Below are positions 51,170 to 61,419 of a stretch of 64,000 nucleotides of DNA, piece by piece. Source of the DNA: Pseudomonas sp. GD03944. GTDB lineage: Bacteria > Pseudomonadota > Gammaproteobacteria > Pseudomonadales > Pseudomonadaceae. Both the position numbers and the translations under genes were made by a program. The stretch is from assembly GCF_029839275.1 (NCBI RefSeq), contig NZ_JAOCAH010000007.1, positions 186,001-250,000 on the forward strand, written 5' to 3'. Numbering within the stretch: position 1 is the stretch's first letter; each line of letters begins with the position of its first letter. Below the pieces are notes generated by a model, which worked only from the letters and a program-made list of their open reading frames with translations, was not told where the DNA came from and searched no databases.

Positions 51170-51186
51170 TGCACCGTTTTCGTGCG
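51170..51186. promoter_or_regulatory. NtrC-type site 2
   Basis: TGCACCGTTTTCGTGCG keeps GCAC-N7-GTGC exactly. It ends 75 bases upstream of the sigma-54 -24 element. Confidence 0.7.
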
Positions 51187-51260
51187 TTGGCGCTTGCGCC
51201 ACGTCGCCATTCGAGGTGCTGAACACCGGTAACGTCCTGAAAAAAGGTGTTTTTCACTGG

Positions 51261-51278
51261 TTGGCAAGCTTTCTGCTT
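51261..51278 (+). promoter_or_regulatory. Sigma-54 promoter of glnK-amtB
   Basis: TTGGCAAGCTTTCTGCTT has the invariant GG (51263-51264) and GC (51275-51276) separated by exactly 10 bases, close to TGGCACG-N4-TTGCA. Predicted transcription start near 51288. Two NtrC-type sites lie upstream. Confidence 0.8.
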
Positions 51279-51280
51279 GA

Positions 51281-51814
<534 letters not shown>

Positions 51815-51851
51815 CCCAAGCCACCGAACCCCACGCCCCAGGAGTTAAACC

Positions 51852-53168
51852 ATGACTCTGCGAAAAATCGCAGGGCTAGGAGCCCTTTTGTCCCTCGTTT
51901 CGCCAGGCCTGGCCCTGGCTGACGAAGCTGTATTGAACAGCGGCGACACAGCATGGATGCTGACAGCCACTGCGCTGGTGCTGTTCATGACCATTCCCGG
52001 TCTGGCGCTGTTCTACGCCGGCATGGTGCGTTCGAAGAACGTCCTGTCGGTGATGATGCAGTGCTTCGCCATCACCGGCGTCATGAGCATCATCTGGTTC
52101 GTCTATGGGTACAGCCTGGCTTTCGATACCACCGGTATGGAAGCGGGCGTCACCAACTTCAGTTCCTTCGTCGGTGGCTTCGGCAACCTGTTCCTCGGCA
52201 ACCTGACCAAGGAAGCGCTGATCGGTGCGTTCCCGGAAAGCGTGTTCATCACCTTCCAGATGACCTTCGCCATCATCACCCCGGCCCTGATCGTGGGTGC
52301 CTTCGCCGAGCGCATGAAGTTCTCCGCCATGCTGATCTTCATGGTCGTGTGGTTCACCCTGGTGTACGCGCCGATTGCCCACATGGTATGGGGCGGTGAC
52401 GGCGCACTGATGTGGGACTGGGGCGTGCTGGACTTCGCTGGTGGCACCGTGGTGCACATCAACGCCGGTATCGCGGGCCTGGTGGCCTGTATCGTCCTGG
52501 GCAAGCGCAAGGGCTATCCGACCACGGCCATGGCCCCGCACAACCTGGGCTACACCCTGATCGGCGCCGCCATGCTGTGGGTCGGCTGGTTCGGTTTCAA
52601 CGCCGGTTCCGCTGTCGCCGCTGACGAGACCGCCGGCATGGCCATGCTGGTCACCCAGATCGCCACCGCGGCTGCCGCCCTGAGCTGGATGTTCGCCGAG
52701 TGGACCACCCACGGCAAACCGAGCGCCCTGGGCATCGCCTCCGGCGTGGTCGCCGGCCTGGTCGCCATCACCCCTGCTGCCGGCACCGTCGGCCCGGTGG
52801 GCGCCCTGGTCATCGGCCTGGCGTCCGGCGTGGTCTGCTTCTTCTGCGCCACCAGCCTCAAGCGCAAGCTGGGCTACGACGACTCCCTGGACGTGTTCGG
52901 CGTGCATGGCGTCGGCGGCATCGTCGGCGCGCTGCTGACCGGCATCTTCGCGGCCCCTGCCTTCGGCGGGTTCGGTGAAGTGACCAACGTCGCTCTGCAG
53001 CTATGGATCCAGTTCAAGGGCGTCGCCTTCACCGTCATCTACACCGGTATCGTCACCTTCGTGATCCTCAAGGTGCTGGATGTGGTGATGGGCCTGCGTG
53101 TCAGCGAAGAAACGGAGACCGTCGGCCTCGACCTTTCCGAACACAACGAGCGTGGCTACAACCTGTAA
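51852..53168 (+). CDS. amtB: Ammonium transporter AmtB (first copy)
   Basis: 438 residues with a cleavable signal peptide (MTLRKIAGLGALLSLVSPGLALADEA) and 11 helices. Pore twin histidines are H202 (VVHINAG) and H352 (GVHGVGG) in precursor numbering. Motif DFAGGTVVH and GWFGFNAGSA match Amt family. The cytoplasmic C-terminal tail is the short GlnK-binding type (VGLDLSEHNERGYNL). Directly follows glnK. Confidence 0.97.
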   Translation: MTLRKIAGLGALLSLVSPGLALADEAVLNSGDTAWMLTATALVLFMTIPGLALFYAGMVRSKNVLSVMMQCFAITGVMSIIWFVYGYSLAFDTTGMEAGVTNFSSFVGGFGNLFLGNLTKEALIGAFPESVFITFQMTFAIITPALIVGAFAERMKFSAMLIFMVVWFTLVYAPIAHMVWGGDGALMWDWGVLDFAGGTVVHINAGIAGLVACIVLGKRKGYPTTAMAPHNLGYTLIGAAMLWVGWFGFNAGSAVAADETAGMAMLVTQIATAAAALSWMFAEWTTHGKPSALGIASGVVAGLVAITPAAGTVGPVGALVIGLASGVVCFFCATSLKRKLGYDDSLDVFGVHGVGGIVGALLTGIFAAPAFGGFGEVTNVALQLWIQFKGVAFTVIYTGIVTFVILKVLDVVMGLRVSEETETVGLDLSEHNERGYNL

Positions 53169-53179
53169 GCACACGGAGT

Positions 53180-53204
53180 GCGCCCGGACGCCAACCCCGG
53201 GCGC
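53180..53204. other. Hairpin 1 in the amtB-amtB gap
   Basis: GCGCCCGG pairs with CCGGGCGC across a 9-base loop, 12 bases after the first amtB stop. No T-run. With the CGCGCT/AGCGCG hairpin (53217-53234) it may lower or stabilise the downstream transcript. Confidence 0.4.
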
Positions 53205-53251
53205 CTTAAACCGAAACGCGCTGCAAAAAGCGCGGCGGCACGAGGTGAATC

Positions 53252-54502
53252 ATGGACAACACAGCATTGACTGCATTGCAGTACGGTTTCGATACCTTCT
53301 ATTTCCTGATCTGCGGCGCCCTGGTCATGTGGATGGCCGCCGGCTTCGCCATGCTCGAAGCGGGCCTGGTGCGCGCCAAGAACACCACCGAGATCCTCGT
53401 CAAGAACGTGGCCCTGTTCGCCACGGCCTGCGTGATGTACCTGCTGATCGGCTACTACATCATGTACTCCAGCCCGGAAGGCGGCATCCTGCCGAGCCTG
53501 GGTTTCCTGATCGGTGACGAAAACAGCGTCGAATCCGTGCTTGCCGGTGGCGACGATGCGCCGTATTACGCGGCGCGTTCGGACTTCTTCTTCCAGATCG
53601 TGTTTGCCGCGACCTGCATGTCGATCGTCTCCGGTGCCGTGGCCGAGCGCATGAAGCTGTGGGCCTTCCTGGCCTTCGCCGTGGTCATGACCGGTTTCAT
53701 CTACCCGGTTCAGGGCTTCTGGAAATGGGGCTCGGGCTTCCTCAATGAAGCGGGTTTCCTCGACTTCGCCGGCTCCAGCGTGGTGCATATGGCCGGTGCC
53801 ACCGCTGCCCTGGCTGGCGTGCTGCTGCTCGGTGCGCGCAAGGGCAAGTACGGCGCCAACGGCCAGATCAATGCCATCCCGGGTGCCAACCTGCCGCTGG
53901 CGGCCCTGGGCATGTTCATCCTGTGGATGGGCTGGTTCGGTTTCAACGGCGGCTCGCAGTTGAAGATGAGCACCATCGAAGACGCCAACGCCGTGGCCCA
54001 GGTGTTCGTCAACACCAACATGGCCGCCGCCGGTGGTCTGCTCGCCGCGTTGATCGTGGCCCGCATCCTGTTCGGCAAGGTCGACCTGACCATGGCGATC
54101 AACGGTGCGCTGGCAGGTCTGGTGTCGATCACCGCCGAACCGCTGACCCCGAGCGCGCTGCAGGCCACGCTGATCGGTGGCGTGGGCGGTGTGCTGGTGG
54201 TGTTCTCGATCATCGCGCTGGACAAGATCAAGATCGATGACCCGGTCGGCGCCATCTCGGTGCACGGCACGGCGGGCATCTGGGGCACCCTGGCGGTCTG
54301 CCTGACCAATCCGGACGCCAGCCTCGGTGCCCAGCTGCTGGGTATCGCCTGCATCTTCGCCTGGGTCTTCATCACCAGCCTGATCGTCTGGGGCCTGATC
54401 AAGGTCGCGGTCGGCCTGCGGGTGTCCGAAGAGGACGAATACAAGGGCGTCGACATTGCCGAATGCGGCATGGAAGCCTATCCGGAATTCACCAAGAACT
54501 GA
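53252..54502 (+). CDS. Ammonium transporter, second copy (Amt family)
   Basis: 416 residues. Unlike the first copy it has no signal peptide; MDNTALTALQYGFDTFYFLICGALVMWMAAGFAMLEAGL starts at the first helix. The pore histidines are H179 (VVHMAGA) and H338 (SVHGTAG). It is the more distant of the two Amt branches, with a C-terminal VDIAECGMEAYPEFTKN tail that lacks the GlnK-type sequence of the first. AGGTGAAT is the SD. Likely same transcript as glnK-amtB, though the 83-base gap holds two hairpins. Confidence 0.93.
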   Translation: MDNTALTALQYGFDTFYFLICGALVMWMAAGFAMLEAGLVRAKNTTEILVKNVALFATACVMYLLIGYYIMYSSPEGGILPSLGFLIGDENSVESVLAGGDDAPYYAARSDFFFQIVFAATCMSIVSGAVAERMKLWAFLAFAVVMTGFIYPVQGFWKWGSGFLNEAGFLDFAGSSVVHMAGATAALAGVLLLGARKGKYGANGQINAIPGANLPLAALGMFILWMGWFGFNGGSQLKMSTIEDANAVAQVFVNTNMAAAGGLLAALIVARILFGKVDLTMAINGALAGLVSITAEPLTPSALQATLIGGVGGVLVVFSIIALDKIKIDDPVGAISVHGTAGIWGTLAVCLTNPDASLGAQLLGIACIFAWVFITSLIVWGLIKVAVGLRVSEEDEYKGVDIAECGMEAYPEFTKN

Positions 54503-54520
54503 TTCCGGGTGTTTTCGAGC

Positions 54521-54550
54521 AAGGGCGCCTGATGGCGCCCTTTGCTTTTT
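54521..54550 (+). terminator. Rho-independent terminator of the glnK-amtB-amtB operon
   Basis: GGGCGCC-TGAT-GGCGCCC followed by TTTGCTTTTT, about 20 bases past the second amt stop. Confidence 0.88.
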
Positions 54551-54747
54551 CTGACGCCGCGCTAGAATGCGCGCCGTTGGGCAACGCTTCGAATGCAGGC
54601 AGGCTGTTCGCGCGTGCCCGGCAAGGCCGGAAAGGGACAGTTCGGCAGCTCGACCAGGCGTGGTCATCTGAATTTTTTCCAGCGGTGTACGAAACCTTTC
54701 ACAGCTGGGCTATAACTAACCTGCTTTCGCAAGTCATGAGGTTGAAC

Positions 54748-55071
54748 ATGAGCGACGAAGATCTGGAACAAGACGAGCTGGAAGGCGCAGACGAGGACGA
54801 CGGCGAGGAGCTGGCTGCAGCCGATGACGGCGACAGCGGCGACGAAGGCGATGGCGAAGTCGTAGCCACCGGCAAAGGCAAGGCCAAAGCCAAGGCGGTC
54901 GACGTCGACGAACTGCCGAGCATCGAAGCCAAGCAGAAGGAACGTGATGCCCTGGCACGTGCCATGGAAGAGTTCCTGGCGCGCGGCGGCAAGGTGCAGG
55001 AAGTCGAGCCCAACGTGGTTTCCGATCCGCCCAAGAAGCCTGACAGCAAGTACGGCAGCCGTCCTATCTGA
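54748..55071 (+). CDS. sutA: SutA, RNA polymerase-binding regulator
   Basis: 107 residues: a very acidic N-terminal half (MSDEDLEQDELEGADEDDGE), a short basic linker (KGKAKAKA) and a conserved C-terminal half ending NVVSDPPKKPDSKYGSRPI. Closely fits Pseudomonas SutA, which binds the RNA polymerase beta subunit and helps transcription during slow growth. Start 54748 follows GAGG; the open frame from 54463 is too long for the family. A strong terminator follows. Confidence 0.93.
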   Translation: MSDEDLEQDELEGADEDDGEELAAADDGDSGDEGDGEVVATGKGKAKAKAVDVDELPSIEAKQKERDALARAMEEFLARGGKVQEVEPNVVSDPPKKPDSKYGSRPI

Positions 55072-55091
55072 TTGCGCTCTGAATGCCGTCT

Positions 55092-55122
55092 GCAAAAGCC
55101 CGCCCTTCTGGCGGGCTTTTGC
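55092..55122 (+). terminator. Rho-independent terminator of sutA
   Basis: GCAAAAGCCCGCC pairs perfectly with GGCGGGCTTTTGC around a 5-base loop; the T-run lies within the descending arm. Confidence 0.88.
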
Positions 55123-55198
55123 GTTTCTGGGGGAGCGATGGGTGGATGGTTTCGGGTCAGTCGCCGCTGAAGCGCCTCCCGCGGGGTGGTGGGCTGTT

Positions 55199-55222
55199 TG
55201 TGGGAGGGGCTTTAGCCGCGAC
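55199..55222. repeat. REP-like element in the sutA-HAD gap
   Basis: TGTGGGAGGGGCTTTAGCCG followed by CGAC is a sequence shape I associate with dispersed Pseudomonas REP elements (GGGGCTTTAGCC core). Only one copy is visible here. Confidence 0.45.
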
Positions 55223-55225
55223 CCG

Positions 55226-55921
55226 CTACTGCCAGCGCTCGAGCAGGGCGGGCAGGTCCGCCAGGTAGCGGATTTCCCCATCCGGCGCACTGTCCGTCTC
55301 CCAGGGCTTGCCCAGGGGGTTGAACCACACCGCACGCAGCCCGGCGGCTTGCGCACCGGCGATATCGTCGCCGGGGTGGTCACCGATGTGCACGGCTTGC
55401 TCCGCGCCGATGCCGGCGCGTTTCAGGGCTTCCTGGAAGGGCCTGGGGTCGGGCTTGCCGACGCCCAGTTCCTCGGCGCACAGGGCGAACTGGAAATAGT
55501 CCGCCAGGCCCAGACGCCGGACATCGGCATTGCCATTGGTGATCACTCCCAGCAAGTAGCGGTTGGCGAGCTGCTCCAGGGTGGTGACCGTGTCGGGAAA
55601 GAAGGTGATGGCGTGGCGGGCTTCGAGCATCGCATGGAAGGCGCCTTCGGCCATCTGCAACGCCTCTTGGGCGTCGTAACCGACATCCTCCAGGGCATGG
55701 CGCAGGGTGCGCCGACGCAGTTCGCTGAGGCGGTGCCTGAGGCCGGGCTCGCCTTCCAGCAGGCGGTTGCGAATCTGCCCCAGGTGTTCCACTGGTTGGT
55801 TGGCTAGGCGTGGGGCATGGCGGGCGATCCAGTCGCGCATGGCGGCCTCTGCGCCCAGGATCACCGGGCGGTTGTCCCACAGGGTGTCGTCGAGGTCGAA
55901 GGTGATCAGTCGAATGCTCAT
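55226..55921 (-). CDS. HAD-superfamily hydrolase
   Basis: 231 residues. Motif [14 protein letters not shown] (nucleophile Asp), motif II with the VITNGN step, motif III lysine in the [11 protein letters not shown] loop, and motif [16 protein letters not shown]. Typical phosphatase or haloacid dehalogenase-like protein (YigB-like), substrate unknown. Its start codon overlaps the xerC stop by 4 bases (translational coupling). Confidence 0.92.
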   Translation of the reverse strand: MSIRLITFDLDDTLWDNRPVILGAEAAMRDWIARHAPRLANQPVEHLGQIRNRLLEGEPGLRHRLSELRRRTLRHALEDVGYDAQEALQMAEGAFHAMLEARHAITFFPDTVTTLEQLANRYLLGVITNGNADVRRLGLADYFQFALCAEELGVGKPDPRPFQEALKRAGIGAEQAVHIGDHPGDDIAGAQAAGLRAVWFNPLGKPWETDSAPDGEIRYLADLPALLERWQ

Positions 55922-56814
55922 TCCGCGCTGTCCTTGCGTTTAGCCCGAGGGTGGGCCTTGTCGTAGACGTTCGCCAGGTGCTGGAAGTCCAGGTGGGTGT
56001 AGATCTGCGTGGTGGCGATGTCGGCGTGGCCGAGCAGCTCCTGCACCGCCCGCAGGTCCTGGGACGACTCCAGCATGTGGCTGGCGAAGCTGTGGCGCAG
56101 CATGTGCGGGTGCAGATGCTGACCCAGTTCGCGAACGCCGGCCTGGCGCACCCGCACCTGCACCGCGCGGGGGCCGATACGGCGCCCCTGCTGGCTGACG
56201 AACACCGCGCCGTCGGCGGGGCGGGTCAGTGCACGCAGCGGCAGCCATTGCTCCAGCGCCTCGCGGGCCAGGCGGCCCAGGGGCAGTTCACGGGTCTTGT
56301 TGCCCTTGCCCTGGACCCGCACCAGCCCGGCGGCCAGGTCGAGGCCGTCGAGGTCGAGGCCGACCAGCTCCGAGAGGCGCAGGCCGGAGGAATAGAAGAG
56401 TTCGAGCATGGCCTGGTCGCGGCGGGCGATGAAATCGTCTTCCACGGCACCGTCCAGCAACTGGGCGGTGCGGTCGGCATCTAGGGTGCGGGGCAGGCGT
56501 CGCTCGCCCTTGGGCGGGGTCAGGCCATTGGCCGGGTCATGTTTGCAGTGCCCTTCGCGCACCAGGTAGCGATACAACCCCCGGGTGGCCGAGAGCAGGC
56601 GGGCCAGGCTGCGGCTGGACTGGCCGTCCATGTGCAGGCGCGCCACCAGGCGGCGCAGGCGCTGGGTGTCCAGGCTAGCCCAGTCCTGGAGCTGTTCGTG
56701 CTCACAGAAGGCCAGCAGTCTTTCCAGGTCGCGGCGGTAGCCGTCCAGGGTGTGCGAGGACACCTGGCGCTCGGTGCGCAGGTGGTCGAGGTAGGCATCC
56801 AATTGGGCTTGCAT
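55918..56814 (-). CDS. xerC: Tyrosine recombinase XerC
   Basis: 298 residues. N-terminal SAM-like core-binding domain ([27 protein letters not shown]) and C-terminal catalytic domain with R ([11 protein letters not shown]), K region ([13 protein letters not shown]), HxxR ([14 protein letters not shown]), H ([12 protein letters not shown]) and the nucleophile Y ([21 protein letters not shown]). With XerD it resolves chromosome dimers at dif. ATG 56814 follows AGGGAG at 6 bases. Confidence 0.96.
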   Translation of the reverse strand: MQAQLDAYLDHLRTERQVSSHTLDGYRRDLERLLAFCEHEQLQDWASLDTQRLRRLVARLHMDGQSSRSLARLLSATRGLYRYLVREGHCKHDPANGLTPPKGERRLPRTLDADRTAQLLDGAVEDDFIARRDQAMLELFYSSGLRLSELVGLDLDGLDLAAGLVRVQGKGNKTRELPLGRLAREALEQWLPLRALTRPADGAVFVSQQGRRIGPRAVQVRVRQAGVRELGQHLHPHMLRHSFASHMLESSQDLRAVQELLGHADIATTQIYTHLDFQHLANVYDKAHPRAKRKDSAE

Positions 56815-56891
56815 GGCGGCTCCCTGCGGGGCGCTGTACAGGCTGTTCGGCCTGCCAGCGGCAGATGGGCTCATCTGCCGGGTGACCGGTT

Positions 56892-57590
56892 CTAGCGGAC
56901 CGAGCGCAGCGGCGTGGCGAAGCGCGGCAGCACACGGGCCAGGACTTCGGCGATGTAGCCGAGGAACAGGGTGCCCAGTGAGCTCTTGTAGTGCTGTGGG
57001 TCGGCGCTGGCGATGGCCAGTACGCCGTGCAGGCCCTGGTGGCTGAGGCCGACCACGGCGGCCGAACCGATCTGCTCCGCATCGCTTTCGCCGAACAGGA
57101 ACGCCAACTCATGCTTGCGCAGCACGCCGCAGATGGTCTTGCCGCCTGCCAGCAGGCCGCCGATGGCCTGGTGGGCCTCGGCGCTGCTGACCGAACGACC
57201 GACCGGCAACGGCGAGTCGGTGAACAGGATCAGGCTGACGAACGGCACCTGGAACTCGGTGCGCAGGCTGTCTTCGACCGAGCTGATCACCTCTTCCAGG
57301 CTGCCGGCGTCGAGCAGGCTCAGCACCAGGCGGCGGGTCTTGTCGAACAGGCGATCGTTGTCACGGGCCACGTCCATCAACTGGCCGAGGCGGTGACGCA
57401 TCTCGATGTTGCGTTCGCGCAGCAGTTTCACCTGGCGCTCGACCAGCGACACGGTATCGCCGCGCTGGTGCGGGATACGCAGCTCCGGAATCAGTTCGTC
57501 ATGGTCGATGAAGAACTCCGGGTGCAGGCGCAGGTAGGCTGCGACCGTCTCCGAGTCGAGGGGTTTTGGCGAATCCTGCTGATCGGTCAT
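56892..57590 (-). CDS. DUF484 family protein
   Basis: 232 residues. N-terminal helix [28 protein letters not shown], a coiled segment ([20 protein letters not shown]) and a GAF-like C-terminal half (about 90-225), the DUF484 layout found next to xerC and dapF in gammaproteobacteria. Function unknown. Its ATG overlaps the dapF stop by 4 bases. Confidence 0.9.
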   Translation of the reverse strand: MTDQQDSPKPLDSETVAAYLRLHPEFFIDHDELIPELRIPHQRGDTVSLVERQVKLLRERNIEMRHRLGQLMDVARDNDRLFDKTRRLVLSLLDAGSLEEVISSVEDSLRTEFQVPFVSLILFTDSPLPVGRSVSSAEAHQAIGGLLAGGKTICGVLRKHELAFLFGESDAEQIGSAAVVGLSHQGLHGVLAIASADPQHYKSSLGTLFLGYIAEVLARVLPRFATPLRSVR

Positions 57591-58417
57591 AGGCGAACCT
57601 GTCCTTCGTACACGCGCACTGCGGGCCCGGTCATCATAACGGGCTGGCCTGGGCCTGCCCACTCGATGGACAGTTTACCGCCGGGCAGCTCCAGTTGAAC
57701 CGGTGAATCCATCCAGCCCTGGCTGATGGCCGCCACGGCCGCGGCGCAGGCGCCGGTGCCGCAGGCCTGGGTTTCGCCGGCGCCACGCTCCCACACGCGC
57801 AGCTTGGCGCGCTGGCGGTCGATGACCTGCAGGAAGCCGACGTTGACCCGCTGCGGGAAGCGCGGGTGGTGTTCGAGTTTCGGCCCGAGGCTGTGCACCG
57901 GCGCGTCGTCGACGCTGTTGACCCGCAGCACCGCGTGGGGGTTGCCCATCGACACCGCCGCCAGCTCGACCGACTGCTCTTCGACCTGGACCTGGTAGCT
58001 CAGGGCCTGGCGTTCGGCCTGGAACGGAATCTGCGCCGGATCGAGGCGCGGGGCGCCCATGTTCACGGTGATCTGCCCGTCGGCCCGCACATCCAGCTCG
58101 ATGATGCCGCCCTTGGTTTCCACGCGGATCTGCTTTTTCACCGTCAGGCGCTTGTCCAGCACGAAACGGGCGAAGCAGCGTGCGCCGTTGCCGCACTGCT
58201 CCACTTCCGAGCCATCGGAGTTGAAGATGCGGTAGCGGAAGTCGACGTCCGGGTTGCTCGGCGGCTCGACCAGCAGCAACTGGTCGAAGCCGACGCCGGT
58301 GTGGCGGTCGCCCCACTGCTTGGCGTTCTTGGGCTGGATGTGCGCGTGCTGGCTGACCAGGTCGAGGACCATGAAGTCGTTGCCGAGGCCGTGCATCTTG
58401 GTAAAGCGCAATAACAT
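57587..58417 (-). CDS. dapF: Diaminopimelate epimerase
   Basis: 276 residues. [15 protein letters not shown] begins the protein; the two catalytic cysteines sit in [12 protein letters not shown] (C75) and [12 protein letters not shown]. It converts LL- to meso-diaminopimelate for peptidoglycan and lysine. ATG 58417 is chosen for GGAG at 8 bases; an ATG at 58423 and a GTG at 58426 are alternatives. The lysA stop falls at 58423-58425, just upstream, so lysA-dapF-DUF484-xerC-HAD are one tight operon. Confidence 0.96.
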   Translation of the reverse strand: MLLRFTKMHGLGNDFMVLDLVSQHAHIQPKNAKQWGDRHTGVGFDQLLLVEPPSNPDVDFRYRIFNSDGSEVEQCGNGARCFARFVLDKRLTVKKQIRVETKGGIIELDVRADGQITVNMGAPRLDPAQIPFQAERQALSYQVQVEEQSVELAAVSMGNPHAVLRVNSVDDAPVHSLGPKLEHHPRFPQRVNVGFLQVIDRQRAKLRVWERGAGETQACGTGACAAAVAAISQGWMDSPVQLELPGGKLSIEWAGPGQPVMMTGPAVRVYEGQVRL

Positions 58418-58422
58418 CGGCA

Positions 58423-59670
58423 TCACTCCGGCAGGCGGCTTTCGCCCGCAAAGAGTTCGCTGATGGTCTCGCGGCGGCGCACTTCGAAGGCGTTTTCGCC
58501 ATCGACGATAACCTCGGCGGCGCGGCCACGGGTGTTGTAGTTCGAGCTCATGACGAAACCGTAGGCACCGGCCGAGCGCACGGCCAGCAGGTCGCCCTCG
58601 GCCAGGGCCAGGTCGCGGTCCTTGGCCAGGAAATCACCGGTTTCGCAGATCGGGCCGACGATGTCGTAGCGGCGGGTGGCACCATCACGCGGCTGTACCG
58701 GCACCACGTCCATCCAGGCCTGGTACAGCGCCGGACGGATCAGGTCGTTCATCGCCGCGTCGACGATGGCGAAATCCTTGTGCTCGGTGTGCTTGAGGTA
58801 TTCCACCTGGGTCAGCAGGACCCCGGCGTTGGCCACGATCGAGCGGCCGGGCTCGAACACCAGGGCCAGGTCGCGACCGGCCAGGCGCTCGCGCACAGCC
58901 TTGATGTAATCACCGGCCAGCGGCGGCTGCTCGTCGCGGTACTGCACGCCGAGGCCGCCACCCAGGTCCAGGTGCTTGATGCGGATGCCGCGATCCGCCA
59001 GGCGGTCGATCAGCACCAGCAGGCGCTCCAGGGCATCGAGGAACGGCGGCAGGCTGGTCAGCTGCGAGCCGATGTGGCAATCGACACCGATCACTTCGAG
59101 GTTCGCCAGCTCGGCCGCGCGGGCATAGACTGCCTCGGCGTCGGCGATGGCGATCCCGAACTTGTTTTCCTTGAGGCCCGTGGAAATGTACGGGTGGGTG
59201 CCGGCGTCCACGTCCGGGTTGACCCGCAGCGACACCGGTGCCTGTGCGCCGAGCTCGGCGGCCACCTGGTTCAGGCGCTCCAGTTCGTCGTTGGATTCCA
59301 CGTTGAAGCAGTGCACGCCGACTTCCAGGGCGCGGCGCATGTCGTCGCGGGTCTTGCCGACCCCGGAGAACACGATGCGCGACGGCTCGCCACCGGCAGC
59401 CAGGGCGCGCTCCAGTTCACCGCGCGAGACGATGTCGAAGCCGGCGCCGAGGCGGGCCAGGACGTTGAGCACGCCGATGTTGGAGTTGGCCTTGACGGCA
59501 AAGCAGACCAGGTGCGGCATGCCGGCCAGGGCATCGGCATAGGCGCGGTACTGCGCTTCGATGTGCGCACGCGAATAGACATAGGTCGGCGTGCCGAAGC
59601 GTTGGGCGATGGCGGACAAGGCCACACCTTCCGCGAACAGCGCACCGTCGCGGTAGTTGAAGGCGTTCAT
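58423..59670 (-). CDS. lysA: Diaminopimelate decarboxylase
   Basis: 415 residues. PLP lysine K60 ([12 protein letters not shown]), GGGLGVQY phosphate loop, and the substrate-binding GRSIVANAG and [12 protein letters not shown] segments. Converts meso-diaminopimelate to lysine. Nine bases downstream of the small lipoprotein gene lppL. Confidence 0.97.
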   Translation of the reverse strand: MNAFNYRDGALFAEGVALSAIAQRFGTPTYVYSRAHIEAQYRAYADALAGMPHLVCFAVKANSNIGVLNVLARLGAGFDIVSRGELERALAAGGEPSRIVFSGVGKTRDDMRRALEVGVHCFNVESNDELERLNQVAAELGAQAPVSLRVNPDVDAGTHPYISTGLKENKFGIAIADAEAVYARAAELANLEVIGVDCHIGSQLTSLPPFLDALERLLVLIDRLADRGIRIKHLDLGGGLGVQYRDEQPPLAGDYIKAVRERLAGRDLALVFEPGRSIVANAGVLLTQVEYLKHTEHKDFAIVDAAMNDLIRPALYQAWMDVVPVQPRDGATRRYDIVGPICETGDFLAKDRDLALAEGDLLAVRSAGAYGFVMSSNYNTRGRAAEVIVDGENAFEVRRRETISELFAGESRLPE

Positions 59671-59679
59671 AACCTGTCC

Positions 59680-59808
59680 TTATTCGTCGGCTTGCGCAGG
59701 CGCCGAGGCGCTGTCTTCCGGCAGGAACAACGGACCTTTCTGGCCGCAGCCCGTCAGCAGGGAGGTGACGGCGACGAGCGCGATCAGGGCAGTAAACAGC
59801 CGCTTCAT
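59680..59808 (-). CDS. lppL: LppL, small lipoprotein
   Basis: 42 residues, MKRLFTALIALVAVTSLLTGC with lipobox LTGC (C21), then GQKGPLFLPEDSASAPAQADE. This matches the tiny LppL/LptM-type lipoprotein upstream of lysA in gammaproteobacteria; LptM-type proteins have been linked to LptD maturation, by family knowledge. SD AAGGA at 7 bases. First gene of the lysA-dapF operon. Confidence 0.9.
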   Translation of the reverse strand: MKRLFTALIALVAVTSLLTGCGQKGPLFLPEDSASAPAQADE

Positions 59809-59999
59809 GGGGAAATCCTTGTAAAAAAGCACGATTGCGCCCGAGTATACCGGCCACCCGGCGCCTTGCCTATGCGCCAGGATTCCCGTCCGGCGGGGCT
59901 TTGCCGGGATCGGCAGGCCCCTGGCGGCATGCACCGGAGTGGACGTCGCCCGGCGGGTGGAAATAATGGGGGGTGTCGTCACCCCTGTGAGGAGTCTGG

Positions 60000-61037
60000 A
60001 TGGAAAGCCCTGCGCCACTGGCCAGTTCGGTTTCGGTCGCGTACCTGCAAGGCCTGCTGGAGTACCTGGCGCGGCAGCAGATCGACACCGCTGAATTGCT
60101 GCGCCATGCCCACCTCGGCCCGGACCTGCTGGCCCAGCGCGACCAGCGCATCGCCGCCAGCACCTACCTGGAGCTGCTCGGGCGGGCGGTGACACTCAGC
60201 GGTGACGAGCACCTCGGCCTGCACTTGGGCGAGGCGGTGCGGCCCGGTTATTACGGGGTGCTGGGTTACCTGATCATGAGCTGCGCGACGCTGTCCGACG
60301 CCCTGCACCGCCAGGCCCGCTATGCCGCGCTGGTGGGCAACCTGGGCCAGGTCGACCTGGCGGACGAGCCGCCGCGGGAAGGGCACGAGCCCCTGGTGGC
60401 GCACAGCTGGCGGCCGCTGCTGCCGCAGCAGCAGCGCCAGGTCAGCGAAGAGACCCTGGCCGGCTGGGTGACGTTCGGCCACTGGATCAGCGGCCTGGAC
60501 ATCCCGCCGACCGAGGTACGCTTTCAGCACCCGGCGCCTGCCGACACCCGCGAGCACCAGCGGATCTTCCGTTGCCCGGTGCTGTTCGGCCAGGCCGATA
60601 ACGCCCTGGTGTTTCCCAAGCGCCTGCTCAATACCCCGCTGGGCCAGGCCGACGCCCAGGTGCGGCTGATGCTCGATGCCTATGCCGATCGCCTGCTCAG
60701 CGAGATCCGCCAGGGCCAGAGCGTGCTCGACCGGGCGCGCATGGAACTGGCGCGGCAGCTGCCGGAACACGGCGCCGACCTGCCCCTCATCGCCGAGCGC
60801 CTGGCCTTGAGTCCGCGCACCTTACAGCGCCGTTTGCGTGAAGCCGGGTTATCCTTCAACCAACTGGTCGACGAGACACGCCAGCAGCTGGTGCTGCATT
60901 ATCTGCGCGACCCGGCCCTGGAATTGACGGAAATCGCCTTCCTGGTCGGCTTCAGCGAGCCCGGTTCCCTGGCCCGTGCGTTTCGACGCTGGACCGGACA
61001 GAGCCCCGGCGAATACCGCCGCCAGCTGGTTCCCTGA
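60000..61037 (+). CDS. AraC-family transcriptional regulator
   Basis: 345 residues. An N-terminal Arabinose_bd-type domain (about 1-215, VSVAYLQGLLEYLARQQIDTAELLRHAHLG, LGEAVRPGYYGVLGYLIMSC) is followed by the C-terminal double HTH (about 245-340, LPLIAERLALSPRTLQRRLREAG, ELTEIAFLVGFSEPGSLARAFRRWTGQSPGEYR). This is the OruR/PchR-like long AraC group. SD GGAG at 5 bases. It sits between lppL and cyaY, which are often adjacent in this genus; no obvious target neighbours. Confidence 0.92.
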   Translation: MESPAPLASSVSVAYLQGLLEYLARQQIDTAELLRHAHLGPDLLAQRDQRIAASTYLELLGRAVTLSGDEHLGLHLGEAVRPGYYGVLGYLIMSCATLSDALHRQARYAALVGNLGQVDLADEPPREGHEPLVAHSWRPLLPQQQRQVSEETLAGWVTFGHWISGLDIPPTEVRFQHPAPADTREHQRIFRCPVLFGQADNALVFPKRLLNTPLGQADAQVRLMLDAYADRLLSEIRQGQSVLDRARMELARQLPEHGADLPLIAERLALSPRTLQRRLREAGLSFNQLVDETRQQLVLHYLRDPALELTEIAFLVGFSEPGSLARAFRRWTGQSPGEYRRQLVP

Positions 61038-61086
61038 GTCTGCGTCAGCCGTTTTTTTGAGCCTGAATTTCCCGAGGACACCCGCA

Positions 61087-61419
61087 ATGAGTTTGACCGA
61101 AGCCCGCTTTCACGACCTTGTCGACGCCGTTCAGCAAACGGTGGAAGACATCTTCGATGACAGCGACCTCGACCTCGACCTGGAGAACTCCGCCGGGGTA
61201 CTGACCGTGCGTTTCGAGAACGGCACGCAGCTGATCCTCAGCCGCCAGGAGCCGATCCGCCAGCTGTGGGTCGCCGCCCGTTCCGGCGGGTTCCATTTCG
61301 ACTACGACGCCGACAGCGACCGCTGGATCTGCGACAGCAGCGACGAACTGCTCGGCGAGATGCTGGCCCGCATCACCCTCGAGCAATCGGGCGCCGACCT
61401 TGAATTCGACGAACTCTGA
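61087..61419 (+). CDS. cyaY: CyaY, frataxin homologue
   Basis: 110 residues. The acidic first helix (ARFHDLVDAVQQTVEDIFDDSDLDLDLE) and the sheet (VLTVRFENGTQLILSRQEPIRQLWVAAR, GGFHFDYD) are classical frataxin. It binds iron and modulates IscS-based Fe-S assembly. The ATG at 61087 follows GAGGACACC. It overlaps the following DUF1289 gene by 20 bases. Confidence 0.96.
   Translation: MSLTEARFHDLVDAVQQTVEDIFDDSDLDLDLENSAGVLTVRFENGTQLILSRQEPIRQLWVAARSGGFHFDYDADSDRWICDSSDELLGEMLARITLEQSGADLEFDEL

Noticed and set aside
54700..54720. Promoter of sutA (TATAAC at 54711)
   Set aside because: No -35 hexamer at 16-18 bases; the hexamer alone is common by chance.
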